The notes: generated by a model from the letters alone, not told the origin. A stretch of DNA of 64,000 nt from Microstegium vimineum (GCA_022036555.1 CM039129.1:31588051-31652050), one strand, 5' to 3'. Numbered from the stretch's first letter, positions 35,284 through 47,261 are shown. Made by a program: numbers and translations.

Positions 35284-35997
35284 TCACTTGGAAATCTTTG
35301 ATGGCACTTGTATAGTTGGAGAGGACGTAGAGTAATGCATCATAGGGATCACCGGTTGTGATTGCATTGCCGATGCCATGGAGCCCTTCCAAGCTGAACT
35401 ATCTCCCTGCACCAGATTAGAACCAGCAGACGGATTTGAAGACATACCGTAACCCCACCAGTTGGCAGGAGCTGGATGATTCTGGATAGTAGGTCCCGAC
35501 ATTGCCGACGCCACTGGATCTGCACTAAGCTTGGTGACGCTTTCAGGACTTGGTCTTGGCGGTGTAGCCACATCGGCAGACGGATCCACAGGAGTGGAAG
35601 ACGCAATTGGGGCTGCCGATGGGTTTATAGATGCCGATCCAGGTTGGTGATACGCTGAACCAACATATTGAGGTGCATGTCCTTCTTTAAACGATTGCAT
35701 AATAACATTGTACACAATATTGGACAGCACATTGGAGTGGCTAATTAATGCTTGATTTAAAGCAGAATTAACCATCTCTTGCAACTTACCAGGATTGACA
35801 TCATATTTGACCTGCCGTGGCAACGGTGGATCTTGCTTCTGGATGGCTTCGCCGCTCCTGCTTAGGCTGAAGGACTTCAGATACAATTGCTTGTACTCCT
35901 CCATAGCCCGCTCCATAGCCAGCCTTTGATCATCTTTTAGATCGGCCTCGGAGACTTCAATGACGTTCTTCTGGTTAACGTCGGTATGATCACCCAT
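35284..35997 (-). pseudogene. T1 gag, N-terminal extension
   Basis: The frame from the ATG at 35995-35997 (MGDHTDVNQKNVIEVSEADL) is the first ATG after the 5' LTR and primer site, and aligns with the T2 start at 55291. It is Pro/Ser-rich after the first 100 residues. It breaks at 35284, whereas T2 keeps a 388-residue frame of the same type. Its function is unknown beyond being the N-terminal part of Gag in these elements. Confidence 0.7.
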
Positions 35998-36023
35998 GAT
36001 AGATGTATAATTTGTATAATCGA

Positions 36024-36041
36024 GTCCCACCGGGTGTGCCA
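36024..36041 (-). other. T1 primer-binding site (candidate)
   Basis: The minus strand reads TGGCACACCCGGTGGGAC seven bases after the 5' LTR. T2 has the same sequence with one change at 55247-55264. The tRNA is not assigned. Confidence 0.55.
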
Positions 36042-36048
36042 AAAGAGG

Positions 36049-37049
36049 TGTTGACACAAAAAGCGTCAGGATCTGCGAACACCTCGGGCTATTACCCGAA
36101 TTCGATTTCCGAAGGTGTGCCAGTCGATTTGACCAGTTAATCGACAAGGACGATAACTAGAACAAGATTCAATCAAGACAACGGCGATACGCCCGGATGT
36201 CAAGACTCAGACTTGATCAGGATAACTAGAGCAGAGCTGAACGAGACAACAGCGATGCGCCCGGATGTCAAAGCTCAGATTACTCCCACGCGGAACTTGC
36301 AAGGGTTTGATGGAGATCAAGGTGATACAGCCCCTCGTAGATAAACTAAGACTAATGCAATAAAGGGTAAATTGCAGTAAAAGTAATAAGAGTAATTGAT
36401 TTGTTTGATAGGATTGATTCTTTTTTCACGCAGCCCTTGGGCACATATTTATACTCCCGCATGGAGAGTTGTATAAAGACACGACTCGTATCTTTCCTAA
36501 ACAAAACTCTATTTTAAGGAAATAACTGACCCACGCAGGAGTCGGATCCAAATAACAATACTATTTTCCTAAACAGACACTTCTATTTTTAAGGAAATAA
36601 ACGACTCATGCAAGAGTCGGACTCAAACTTCTATAACAATACTGGTATGAGATCACCAGTTTCCTTATATCTTCTCTTCGATGAAAACTTTCCATCGGCA
36701 GCTTCCTTCAATCCGCGACCTCCTTCTTTCACCATCAGCAATCCCTTGCTGTCGTCAACCGCCAAGTCACCCTGTGCCCATCGGCACTCCATGCCCATCG
36801 GCATCGGCAATACTTTCCGATCGGCAACCTTATACTTCTGGTAACTTGTCTTCACCAATCAATCCTTATCGACAAGAGTCATCCAACTCCCATCGGCAAA
36901 GCTTCCATTGGCAACAAACTTAACCCTTTCGCAGCATCTACTTTCATTGGTAACATTGACTGATGACTTCTCGATGCCGATGGAAAAAACGGCTACCGAT
37001 CGATGCAAGTCTTAGCTCATTTGACACGTGCCGAAAAACGGTGTCAACA
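36049..37049 (-). repeat. T1 5' LTR
   Basis: 1001 bp with the same ends as the 24672 copy and a TATA box at 36446-36453 (TATTTATA on the plus strand). About 98% identical to the 3' LTR by hand count. Confidence 0.9.
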
Positions 37050-37119
37050 ATTCTATATTTTAAACATGATTAAAGAATTAAACTAAATGCGAAAAGGGAA
37101 ATCAAGAAAATAAAAGATA

Positions 37120-37124
37120 ACTAC
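37120..37124. repeat. Target-site duplication of R2 (left), ACTAC
   Basis: ACTAC at 37120-37124 is repeated at 48965-48969, immediately outside the two R2 LTRs. Confidence 0.9.
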
Positions 37125-38825
37125 TGTTGGCACAAATTGTGACCATCCTTTACATAGCCAAAATGTTGCCACAAATCCAAGGATCAAGGATAAACAAACA
37201 CATCATGAGCATAATTTATGAAATAACTAGTTCCACATGTCCATGAGTGTTTGAGTGCAGGAATGAACAAATGTAGCAAATGAGAGCCAGTGGGACCCAC
37301 AGAGGGGGTCAACCGACCACCCTATGGGCCCACTTGGCTCCCCTCTTGGCCATGATCCAAGAGAAGCACTCAAGGGTGATTTCTAGCCACTGGATCACTC
37401 TGTGCTTTCTCTCAATGGTTCACAAGCAAGCACATGGATCCATGGGCCCACACCAAGGAGATAAACGTAATAACCATCCCAGAACCAACATTCAACATCC
37501 ATGACAAGTAGGACCAGCACCTGGGTGACCGAGGTGGGCCAGACACCCCAAGGGGGGGTCGGTCGATCCACCATTGGGCCCACCAGGCCCCCCTTGGTCC
37601 CTGACCAGTGGGGCCACCTCCAGGAGGACAGAGGAGGGCCCACTGGCCATAGGGGGGATCGACCGATCCACCCCTTAGGTCGGTTGGCTCCCCCAACCAC
37701 CATACTCCTCCCCCCACATGATGAATCACATCCATCCATGCCTTGGTCGGTTTCAAGGTCGGTTGGATCCAAGGGTGGAGGATGGAAGGCCCTGGATCGC
37801 TGACATGGCATCAGAGTAGCCCCTACTCCACCTCCCACTATAAATAGAGGGCCATACCCCCTCTCCAAACATGAAGAAGAAGCCTACAAGCTCTATTCCT
37901 TAGATTGTTCTAGGAGTTAGTCTAGTGTGGGAGTTAGAGTTGAGTCGAGTTGTGCTTGGGATTTCTGGAGTTGTCTTCTGGAGAGTCTGGTATACTTCTT
38001 GTAACTTTCCTTCTTTGTAAGACTTTACCTTTATCAACATATATCTCTCTCTTTACTTTACTTAGTATTTACTTTGAGCATTTCCATACTAGATATAGTC
38101 TTGCTATATCCTTTCGCTCTTTAATAGCCTTCACACCCAAAGTCTGTTATCATTGTGACCTTTCTCGTATGCGATCATTGCTTGTCATAGGGTGCTTTGA
38201 TTATAGATCGTAGTCAAAGTAGTAAGTTGTGTGTAAGCATGATGCTTATACATCATCTTATCCTTGGTTATCGCTTGCTGCACGGATTGTTTGTGGTAGC
38301 TAGCAAGAGGTGACAGCCTGGTCTAGTCTTTGTATTCCACCACGTGTTCTTAGGCAAGTTCTTAAAAGGTAAGGCCCCCGTAAGAAGAGGGCGCAGTCCG
38401 GTAGGAGTTTTTTCCTCCTACTGATCTACCCCCTCGCCTAGCATACTTGTATTGAGGAGACAAACTATAGTGTCTAGACTAGTTATTTAGCTAAGTATAC
38501 TGAAATAGAGTGAAGTACATAGGAGTCCCTATTCTCTTCTCGTTGTCCTCCCACCTAGCTAGTCTCTGAGGTTCATTCTAAGTATATTTTATCGTAGTCT
38601 CTTCATTAATCAACCCCTTCCTATCACATATATCATTTACCCCCCTTTACTAGTTGGTACTAACTTGAGGTACTCTCTAGGATCTCTCTCTAATTATCAT
38701 TTCTAGCCAGCTTTCCCTTGGGATAAAATAAATTACGATACCTTGGAATACTCCTAGGTGAAGTGCTACAACGGTATAATCTGGGCACTTGCGGATTTAT
38801 CCAATAGTCATAAGAAATACCAACA
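37125..38825 (+). repeat. R2 5' LTR
   Basis: 1701 bp, TGTTGGCACAAATT...AATACCAACA. TATA box TATAAATA at 37839-37846. Three dyads at about 37301, 37548 and 37648, the later two in the variant GGTCGATCC/GGATCGACCGATCC form. It differs from the 3' LTR by roughly 7% in the first 450 bp and less further in. Confidence 0.92.
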
Positions 38826-38833
38826 AGCATTTC

Positions 38834-38850
38834 TGGCACCGTTGTCGGGG
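38834..38850 (+). other. R2 primer-binding site
   Basis: TGGCACCGTTGTCGGGG, eight bases after the LTR, closely resembles the tRNA-Asp-complementary site of Athila elements (two differences from TGGCGCCGTTGCCGGGG). Confidence 0.7.
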
Positions 38851-38971
38851 AAAGCTTAGCCAAGAAATTTTAATTAGATTGAATTAAGAGATTCTCGTTA
38901 ACTACGTTATCTATTACTCATAGGGGCTTACCCCTGTCTGTGTCTTCCTTTCTTGTGAAGCCAAACAGTGT

Positions 38972-39869
38972 ATGAGCGGTTTCCAATTGCCGGGAAACTA
39001 TCTCGAAGATCCCAAGCAGCTGTTGAGGAGGACCAGATGCCGTCAAGTTCCACCTCAGAGGTTCCTCTCGAATCAGAATTCCTTCAAGGAAGGAGGCTCT
39101 ACACCACCACTCAAGGAAGCTATGGCCCAGAAGGCGATCTCTAACTTCTCGGCTCTGTCAGCTACCCACGTAGCTCAGGGTCCCGAGGTCAACTTCGGAG
39201 ATGCCACCTTCGAGCTGAAGCCTGCCTTGATCCACATGGTGCAGACCAATCCATTTTGTGGAAAGCCCCATGAGGATGTCAATGCTCATCTCCAACACTT
39301 CATGAGTTATGTGGCACGTTCACTATCAAGGGAGTGACGTCTGACACCATTTGCCTTCGTCTTTTCCCATTCTTGTTATTGGGAAAGGCGAAGCAATGGT
39401 TCTACGCCCACAAATAAGAAGCCACTACATGGGAGAGGTGTGCTAATGCATTCCTCAAGAAGTTCTTCCCAATAGGCAAAACCAATGCTCTTCGTGGAAA
39501 GATCTCGAGCTTCCAACAACAGTCTGATGAGACGATTCCAGAAGCATGGGAGTGTCTCCAGGAGTACGTTTGTGCCTGTCCTCATCATGGGATAGACGAC
39601 TGGCTTCTGATCCAAGGTTTCTACCATGGGCTGACTAGCATGGACCGTAGTCACCTTGACGCTGCCGCTGGAGGGGCATTCCTCCAACACATAGTGAGGA
39701 ATGCCAAGGACCTCATCGAGAAAATGGTGATAAACCAAGGATGGGGTGACGAACGTTGAAGAGAGGTGGACATGCTCTCTGCCAAGATGAGGTGGACATG
39801 CTCTCTGCCAAGATGAACCTCTTGATGAAGAATATAGAAGAAGGTTCCAAGAAGGAACGAGAGACCATC
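38972..39869 (+). pseudogene. R2 gag, capsid part (broken)
   Basis: The ATG at 38972 begins MSGFQLPGNYLEDPKQ, and the frame is open to 39337 (FGDATFELKPALIH). After a one-base slip near 39318 it continues as TFTIKGVTSD, EATTWERCANAFLKKFFP and NAKDLIEKMVINQGWGDE with a stop near 39417 and others further on. A 28-bp tandem duplication of a stretch encoding DMLSAKM lies around 39770-39815. C2 then interrupts the gene at 39870. The family is Athila-type Gag. Confidence 0.75.
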
Positions 39870-42800
39870 TGCGAACACATGGTGGATAAGTACCCATGTA
39901 TGTTCAGCTTTATGATGAGTGATCATCCAACACGTGAGTGTTTCAGTTTGAGTGGCTTACCCTAACCCCTTGCGAAAGCAGGTCCGTGCATGTCTATCGG
40001 CTTGTGGTGTGCAGGTGCTATGCCTAGTGACAGTGGTCAACGGCGTGGAGAAGGTCGAGTAGAGGCTTGCCGTGTCGATGGACTGAGAGCAGTGAAGGGT
40101 GGAAGCGTGTCTCGGACTGAGGGACCATGGGTGTCGGCGGACTAGCTGTGGTGGCTAGTACTTGGCACCGGCGAGTGCGAGAAGACATGGAGGTAGACCG
40201 AGTCGGTCGAGTCAAGACGATGGACGCGCGAGTTGAGCGGAGGCTCAGGGGACTCGGAGTCCGACCGGGCGAAGACAAGGTGGCTCCCGTCGAGTGGTTT
40301 GGTGGTTTGGGCCTCAAAACCATCGGCGTCGGTTTCCGAGTTTCATGTGTCAACAAGGGGGAGAGATCTGCATTTCATTCCATTTTCAGCCATCTACTTC
40401 CAAGGGGGAGAAAGAGTGCATCTCATTGGTTTCATTGGGTTAGAGCTTCTTTGGTCAAGGGGGAGTTTTGTGTGCTTCTTTTGCCCTAAGGAGCTCATTT
40501 GGTATCGTGAGTGTGCTTTTTACCAGGGGGAGCTTTTGCTAGATGTGTTGAGCCTTTGCCGCTTCTGGAGGGTCTAGCATGCTTTGTTGGCTTCAACAGG
40601 TTTCGATGGCTTCTTGAGCATTGAGGTGTTTTAATTGGTATCTTTTGAGCTCCCTTTGTGTTTCAATTGGTGCTCTGAGCTTTGAGAGCTGTGATTGGTT
40701 TATTGGACTTGCTAGCCGTGTTGAGCCCATTTTCTGCCTCTTCTTGAGGGCTAGCTTTGTTTTGCTTGGTTGCGTCGAGCCATTGCCCATGTCTTTGGGA
40801 ACCAAGTTTTGGACTCGTTTTGCTTTTCTCAAGTGACACCGTTTTGACTTTCTTAGCTTTTTGGTCATTTGGAGAGCTTTACCTTGTGGCTCAAATCTGA
40901 AATGCACTTGTGTTGACAATGCACTCATCAAGGGGGAGATTGCGAACACATGGTGGATAAGTACCCATGTATGTTCAGCTTTATGATGAGTGATTGTCCA
41001 ACTCGTGAGTGTTTCAGTTTGAGTGGCTTACCCTAACCCCTTGCGAAAGCAAGTCTGTGCATGTCTATCGGCTTGTGGTGTGCAGGTGCTATGCCTAGTG
41101 ACAGTGGTCAACGGCGTGGAGAAGGTCGAGTAGAGGCTTGCCGTGCCAATGGACTGAGAGCGGTGAAGGGCGGAAGCGTGGCTCGAACTGAGGGACCATG
41201 GGAGCCATCGGACTAGCTGTGGTGGCTAGTAATTGGCACCGGCGAGTGCGAGAAGACATGGAGGTAGACCGAGTTGGCCGAGTCAAGACGATGGACGCGC
41301 GAGTCGAGTGGAGGCTCAGGGGACTCGGAGTCCGACTGGGCGAAGACAAGGTGGCTCGCGTCGAGTGGTTTGGTGGTTTGGGCCTCGAAACCATCAGCGT
41401 CGGTTTCCGAGTTTGGGCCGCAAAACTCGGGGTTCGGTAGTTGAGCCCAAAGCTACCGGTGGCGGGTTTCCTGGGTTTGGGCCTCAAAACCTAGGCGGAG
41501 CTTCCGAGGAAGAGGGGATGGCACGTGGCGGAATCCTGGAGGTTGCGTCGAGGCGACGACAACTCCCGGCAGGAAGCGGGGCCGTCCATTCAAAATGCAG
41601 GAGATATTTTCCGGAGCTTGGACTGCAATGCTTAGGCTAGGTAGTTCACTCAATGTATCTAGGGGGGTCTTTGGGAAATATCCAAAGCCTGATAAGTAGG
41701 GGGTGAAGGGAACACTAATCACTTGCCCCCCCTCTCTCTCTAGTTCATGAGATCCCTAGGTTGCTTCCACCAACCTTTGTAAGAACTTGAGTTTGTCGCG
41801 AGGAAATGGAGGCCGTAACCTCCGTAAGCCATGGTGGCTTCGATTTCGTGATTGTGTCCCCGTTTTGCTTGTGTTCTTCGTGTGTTGCTTTTGCTCCCTC
41901 TTTTCCTAAGATGATTTCTCTTTGTAGGGAGTAGCTCTTGCAAATCCGTTTGAACCAAGTTGTGCGTAATCGTGAGGAGCTTCTTTGCACCGAAGGAATT
42001 CTCAAACCTCACGAGTGCGTAGATCGGGCGTTTTCCTTGTAGAGTTTTTCGTTCTTGAGCTTTTCCCCAAATCCTTTCCTCCCTTTGCTCTAAGCCAAAT
42101 TAAGTGATGATTTCTTTGGGATAGCTCCCCAACTGCACTAGGATCTTGCCTACAAAGTTTGGTTGCAGTTGGTGATCATTTGGTTGAGTTTTGGGAAGAT
42201 TTGGCGGAGTGGAAACGATTTTCGCGGGCTTCAGCTTTTCTGTTCGTGAGCATCGGACCACCCAGCCTGTGAGCACAGGACCATTGCAAGTAGTCCGGTG
42301 GCTTTGCTGAGGGTTTCACTCACGCGTCGGACCAGGCTCATTAGTCCGACGGTGAGCGTCGGACGAGGTGTCTGGAGGTAGGGTGTTTTCTGTGGTTTTT
42401 GCTCTGTGGCGAGTGTGTGCACAGGACCACTTCCCATAGTCCGACGGTGAGCGTCAAACTAGTTGTCCGGAGCCTAGGCACTCACTGGTTGTCTTCTGTG
42501 TGAGCACCGGACTTCCGAAAGTGAGCGCCGGACTAGTCCGGAGCCTCTGGTCCGGAGCTAGGGTGCTCACTGTATCAGCCTATCCCAGTGGGTGAAGGCG
42601 TCGGACCTGAGCTCCAGACTACTTGCTATAGTCCGGTGGCTCAGTCCCATCTAGTCCGGAGTTCCCTGTTGGTTGTTGTCTTCGCCTGTTTTTCCTAGGT
42701 TCTTGCCTCTTTTCCCTAGAGGTTGAGAACCTATGTTTTGGGGTTTCCGGTGATTTTCCTCCACTGCCGTTGAGCTCTCATTTCTCCTTTTTCGTCTGAG

Positions 42801-42905
42801 CACCCAGCAACTGGGTTTGGTTTTTGGGAAGAGTGGCCCAAACATTTCGAGAGAAATTTGAGGCTCCCATTCACCCCCCCTCTGGTCGCCGTTCTCGGTC
42901 CTTCA
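39870..42905 (+). mobile_element. C2: collapsed Sirevirus copia element
   Basis: C2 has the first 474 bp of its 5' LTR (39870-40343), then 597 bp of 3' internal sequence (40344-40940), then a complete 3' LTR (40941-42905). CCATC at 39865-39869 and 42906-42910 is its target duplication. The entire coding region, the primer site and most of the 5' LTR were removed by one internal deletion. The remaining internal part has five GGGGGAG tracts (about 40361, 40402, 40459, 40527 and 40930) like those of C1, which identifies it as a Sirevirus. It interrupts R2 gag. Confidence 0.85.
40941..42905 (+). repeat. C2 3' LTR, complete (1965 bp)
   Basis: It starts TGCGAACACATGG directly after the polypurine tract AAGGGGGAGAT and ends GGTCCTTCA. 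The first 474 bp repeat 39870-40343 almost exactly. The part from about 42230 to 42660 is packed with TAGTCCGG, GAGCGTCGGAC and similar words, a palindromic field comparable to that in the C1 LTR but of different sequence. Confidence 0.85.
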
Positions 42906-42910
42906 CCATC

Positions 42911-44071
42911 TACCTAGTCGCCGCCGCACAAGCTATTGAAGCCGATCCATAGTGCGAGGTGTGCGGAGGCAATGATCACTCGAGCAACAATTGCCCCGAG
43001 ACTTCGAAAGAGGACGTGAACTTCATCAGCAACAACAACAACAACAATAGCAACAACGAGTATTGACCCCAACAACAAGGAAACTAAAATTCATGCCCCT
43101 TCTACCAAGGTAATGGAGGTAATGGTAATGACAATTCCTACAATAATCAACCTTCATTAAAAGATCTTGTTCTTGGGCAATTAAAGATTAATGATGGTAT
43201 AAATACAAACATGATTGCCACTAATAAAGTTCTTGAAAGCTTTGGTGAGAAAATGGATAGCTTTACAACTGCCATGAAAAATCAATTGAGCTTTAATAAA
43301 ATGCTAGAAACCCAATTAGCTCAGTTAGCAGCAGCTATGCCATCCATGGAATAAGGTAAGATTCCTGGGAAACCCAAAGATTCAATTGAGCATGTGAATA
43401 TGATCAACACGAAGTTCGGTAAGCCTCCACTTGGCTCCTATTGGGGCTATCTCCTCGATCCTCCCTTCATCATGAAGAAGGAAGATCCAGGCCTCCCAAC
43501 GATCAAGTGCTCAATCGGACAACAAACGTTCCACACCGCCTTCTGCGATCTCGGATTGGGCGTCAACATCATGTCCAAGGTAACATATGATAACTTGTTA
43601 GGAGGACCATTGGTCCCCACATGTGTTCGCTTGCAGATTGCAGATCAGACCATACGGTTTCCCGAGGGACTCGCAAGGGATATCTTGGTGAACATCCAAG
43701 ATGAGTACATCCCCACCGACTTCATCATCTTAGACATGGGAGCCAACGTGGAAGTACCCATCATCTTAGGAAGGCCCTTCCTCAACACCACCAACGCGGT
43801 CATCTACGTAGGATCGGGCCAGATTCACTTCCAATTCCCAAGTCACAAGGTAAAGTGTGCTTTCAATGGTTATAAACTTAACAAACAGGCCAAACCACAA
43901 CCACAAAAAAAAAGAGTTCAAGCTCCGCGCCAAAAGAAGCAATATCCGGAGGCCAAGATCACTGAACTCAAGAACGACGAACCCGCCAATCCAAGGCAGG
44001 TTTGGAAAGCAAAAGAAGTGCACACACCACGGTCCCCTTCTCCGGAGCCATCAAGTGCACCCGAAGAATGA
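42911..44071 (+). pseudogene. R2 gag C-terminus and protease-like domain
   Basis: After C2 the R2 frame resumes with AAAQAIEADP, a zinc knuckle CEVCGGNDHSSNNC (CX2CX4HX4C, intact), an Asn-rich stretch, and from 43394 a 225-aa open frame with LGSYWGYLLDPPFIMKKEDP, the protease-like CDLGLGVNIMS and ILGRPFLNTTNA. The usual Asp-(Thr/Ser)-Gly triad is DLG here, as in R1, so activity is uncertain. It ends SPEPSSAPEE at 44071. Stops near 42950, 43066, 43088 and 43353 break the upstream half. Nothing resembling RT or integrase follows. Confidence 0.78.
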
Positions 44072-45243
44072 ACAAGATGGAGAATCCTACTCCGAGGACT
44101 TAAAATCAAGGAGCCTTCGCCGAAAGGTAAATCGGTAGTTATCTTTTATTTCCCTTCTTAAATTTAGTTCAAACCTTTACTCTCTTTCATACTTAAAATT
44201 TAGAAAACTAAAGTTACTTTAAATAAAACTTGAGAATTAAATTAGCATTAAAATTTGACAAAAGGTAGAGCCAATAGGGTGGTCGGTCAACCACCCTATG
44301 CATCCTACCTTGGCTCATTTAATTACTCTTCTCTTTAAGCACCTTTCTAAAAAAAGAAAAAAACAATGGGAGACTAGGGGGGGTCGGCCGACCATCCTAT
44401 GATCCCCTTTTTCATCCATATTTTCTTCTACAGCATCCTTTGTGCAAGCATCTCATGATTTGGGAGATAGGACTTTCAAAAATCAGTTTCTTGCTTTGGG
44501 AGACATCTCTTTTGTCTTGTCATGTTTTAAAGTACATCAATCACTTTTGGTTAAAGCATGACACATCCTTGTCTCCCACTACTCCTTGTCCAAAGTGGGG
44601 AACCAACTTTCACTTTCACTTTCACTCTGTCATGCTTTGAAAAAGAAAACACATCAATTATCTTCCACCAAAGCATGACATACCTTTGTCCCCCGCTACC
44701 CTTTGTTTAAAGAGGAGAATCTTGACCACTTTAACTCAGCTTTTGATCACATCACAAAATTTGCTTCACCTTTCACCAAGCACTAGAAAAAGCATAATGG
44801 AATCCCCATTCAAAGGGGGTCGGCCGACCATGCAATGGTCACCCTCTCCTCTCTTTTGCTTTGTGTAAGGAATCTCTCAAACATGTGATCATGGAACCCA
44901 AGGGCATGCCCAAGGGATGGTCGGCCGACCACCCCATGGTGCCCCCTTGGTGCCATTCCCTTCCCCTATAAAACCCCATGCAAGGAGAGCTCATTCCCTC
45001 ACACCTCCACAAGAACTCAGTTCTAGTTGAAGCCTCTCCTTGCCTTGCTCTCTCCTCTATTCATTCAAGAGAAGTTCTTAGCTCTCAAGAGAAGAAGTGT
45101 TACTCTCACTAGTCCACAAGAAGATCTCTTGTCTTCATCAAGCTTCTACTAGCTCAAACTTCTCGCCACAAGGCAAACTAGAAATCCACTCCACACACAT
45201 CTCTTCCTAGTCTTGCTTTTGTGGCCATATTCCCCTCTAGAAG
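44072..45243 (+). promoter_or_regulatory. R2 spacer with dyad and hairpin array
   Basis: 1.17 kb without a reading frame. Dyads around GGTCGGCCGACC or close variants lie at about 44272-44300, 44375-44402, 44814-44838 and 44912-44940. Two inverted-repeat pairs GTCATG(C/T)TTT/AAAGCATGAC lie between them at 44518-44562 and 44629-44679. A possible promoter TATA (CTATAAAAC) lies at about 44967. A purine/CTC-rich leader follows up to the ORF1 ATG at 45244. The order and spacing repeat in R1. A role in splicing, packaging or transcription of ORF1 is conjecture. Confidence 0.65.
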
Positions 45244-45861
45244 ATGAAGAACCCATTGACATCCGCATACAAGAAAATGAAGCAAGCTATTAGTGGGAGC
45301 TCATCTCAACGCTCCCACCACTCCAAGGATAGTTCCCAAAGAAGAAGAGGGGGAGGTTCTGCCCGACACACTAGCGAGAACCCCCGAACTGAAAAACACC
45401 CTCAGGAGGAAGAAGAAGTGCCGGAGGAGGTACCTCATATGGAGGCATTCATGGTGCCCCCAATGAGGACCTATGATCAACAAAGTGGGTCGGACAGGAG
45501 AGCTCAGGAGGGGCTATACTTTGTTCATCTTGAGCAAAGTGGCCCTTCCCGAGAAGCTATTGGCGAGGAGGAAGACGATGCATCTTCCGATCCCATGCAC
45601 ACTTCAAGTGGCATGCCTCCTCGACCATCACGTCCGCAACGAGCACGAGCATCCTTCTCGTCTACACGAGACATGGAGCATCGTGAACTACGACAAGAAT
45701 TCGATCATCTCACCAACACCTTTGGTGAGCTGCGTGTTGAGCACGAGGAGACATCACGCATCATCCAACAATCTGCCGAGAACATTCAAGCAATGCATGA
45801 AGAACAACATCGGCGTTGGGACTTTTGGCGGCAACAACATCCACATCCGCCGCATTATTGA
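45244..45861 (+). CDS. R2 ORF1-like protein, internally shortened (205 aa)
   Basis: An intact frame that begins MKNPLTSAYKKMKQAISGSS and contains the Glu-rich segment and the polar, probably coiled-coil C-terminus (LRQEFDHLTNTFGELRVEHE) of the R1 ORF1. The whole central ATHILA-like domain is missing. DQQSG is followed directly by SDRRAQEG, where R1 has a further 291 codons. The frame is preserved and the protein ends at 45861 with PHPPHY. It could be a deletion product or the copy of a spliced RNA (see findings). Confidence 0.7.
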   Translation: MKNPLTSAYKKMKQAISGSSSQRSHHSKDSSQRRRGGGSARHTSENPRTEKHPQEEEEVPEEVPHMEAFMVPPMRTYDQQSGSDRRAQEGLYFVHLEQSGPSREAIGEEEDDASSDPMHTSSGMPPRPSRPQRARASFSSTRDMEHRELRQEFDHLTNTFGELRVEHEETSRIIQQSAENIQAMHEEQHRRWDFWRQQHPHPPHY

Positions 45862-47261
45862 GCAAAAGACAAGCTTGGGGGATATTCTCTCCCCCACTAA
45901 GGTAAGTTTTTAATATCAGAACTTATATGTATGCAATTTTTCTTGTTTATCTTAGCTTTGCATTTAAAAAAATCTGCATATGACAAAATAAAATAAATAG
46001 ACTTTCTCTACTCTCACTTAATCCATGAAAATTAATATCTCCTATGGAAATGATGAATAGTTGCTCTGCTAAGTGTCTCTCTAGAACTCAGTTTACAACT
46101 TGGTACTTCTTTAAGTATGGATTACTTGGCTAAAAAGAAACCATCATGAACCTCAAACTTTTGTGGGTTGCAAATGCCGTAACTAAGTCTAAGTTGTTGT
46201 GAGACATGATATGACAAGATAAGAGCTGCTATAATATTGTTCTAAGCAAGAATGACTATCGGAGTTTTTAAAATGATAAAACACTTTGTTGTTCCTCAAT
46301 GGTGAAAATTCCTACCAAAGCCATACATGCTCTTTCATGATATAAGTTTTCTACATAAGCTGCTTGCTTTGTGTTGAGTTTGGTCAAGTTTTGTGACCTT
46401 TGTTGAGAGATTTATCATGCTCCTAAGATCAAGATCACATGCACGCCACATATACATGCTGCTTCTACACTGGAAGTACGTAGAAACATGCCTTACATTT
46501 CCACATAGTTCATACTCCATGCTCTAAGTAGAAAAACTCTCTCTCTAGTATATTGCTAGTAAATGAGACATAGACTATGCAAAATTATGAAAAATTCAAG
46601 GGCATTCTATAGTCCCATTCTTTATGAGCATTCTAAAGCTCTCTTGAAAAAAATTATAGCTATGTCTCAAAATAATTTTAGGAAAGAGAGATCATCCAAA
46701 TAAAGGAGTATTGATGATTCTCCATGTTTCCACACACTTGCACATCTTGATCTAAGAGTATGGCACTTCTCTCCTTGGGTCCAGAATTTGACATTACAAT
46801 ATATGCAAGGTAAGTTTGCTACATCTTTTGATCCCTGCCTATAGCTCCACATAAGCTTTAGAGATAGGAAGAAAGAAAGACAAACTTTGCTATATGCCTT
46901 GGTGAGGAATCATACAACTTATGAGCGACTCGAGAGTACCATTTTGAGGAACACTAAGTCTTTCTTTTACAAAATCTTGCAAAACCTCCGATATGAATCT
47001 TGTGAAAGAATGATAAAAATAGTGCTCAAGTCAAGTTGTTCTATCTCTCAACCTTTCAAGACAAAAGATAAAGCTATAAGCACCATGAAGGACTAAGGTA
47101 ATATGGGTGAGTCTTTAATGCTAACTTTTCCATTCAAAAGAGAAGTATGATTGTTGTAGACTTAGTACTCTTGAAATATGAAGCATAGTAGCAACTCCTG
47201 ATCCATCGAGCTAAGTTTGATTGTTTGCTCGGGACGAGCAAAGGTTAAACTTGGGGGATCT
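45862..47261 (+). other. R2 noncoding DNA between ORF1 and the 3' LTR
   Basis: AT-rich, with only short random frames. The part up to about 46475 is shared with R1 (21531-22141 inverted). It ends in the polypurine tract TTGGGGGATCT abutting the LTR. I see nothing else in it. Confidence 0.6.

Larger units (their letters stand above)
24672..37049 (-). mobile_element. T1: Tat-lineage gypsy retrotransposon with antisense gene
   Basis: T1 reads on the minus strand: 5' LTR 36049-37049, primer site, gag, protease, RT, RNase H, integrase, then a plus-strand spliced gene (26207-29365) and the 3' LTR 24672-25688. The flanks are GTTCT (24667-24671) and ATTCT (37050-37054), a 5-bp duplication with one transition. 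The RT, the second RNase H domain and the extra gene near the 3' LTR fit the Tat lineage. Counting by eye I find about 19 substitutions and one 16-bp gap between the ~1-kb LTRs, so this is the youngest element here. It lies in the spacer of R1. Confidence 0.88.

Noticed and set aside
37395..37868. Gly/Pro/Trp-rich minus-strand frames also seen at 47532-47977
   Set aside because: They are repeated in the two R2 LTRs and run antisense to the LTR promoter. Explained by the dyad-rich U3 sequence.
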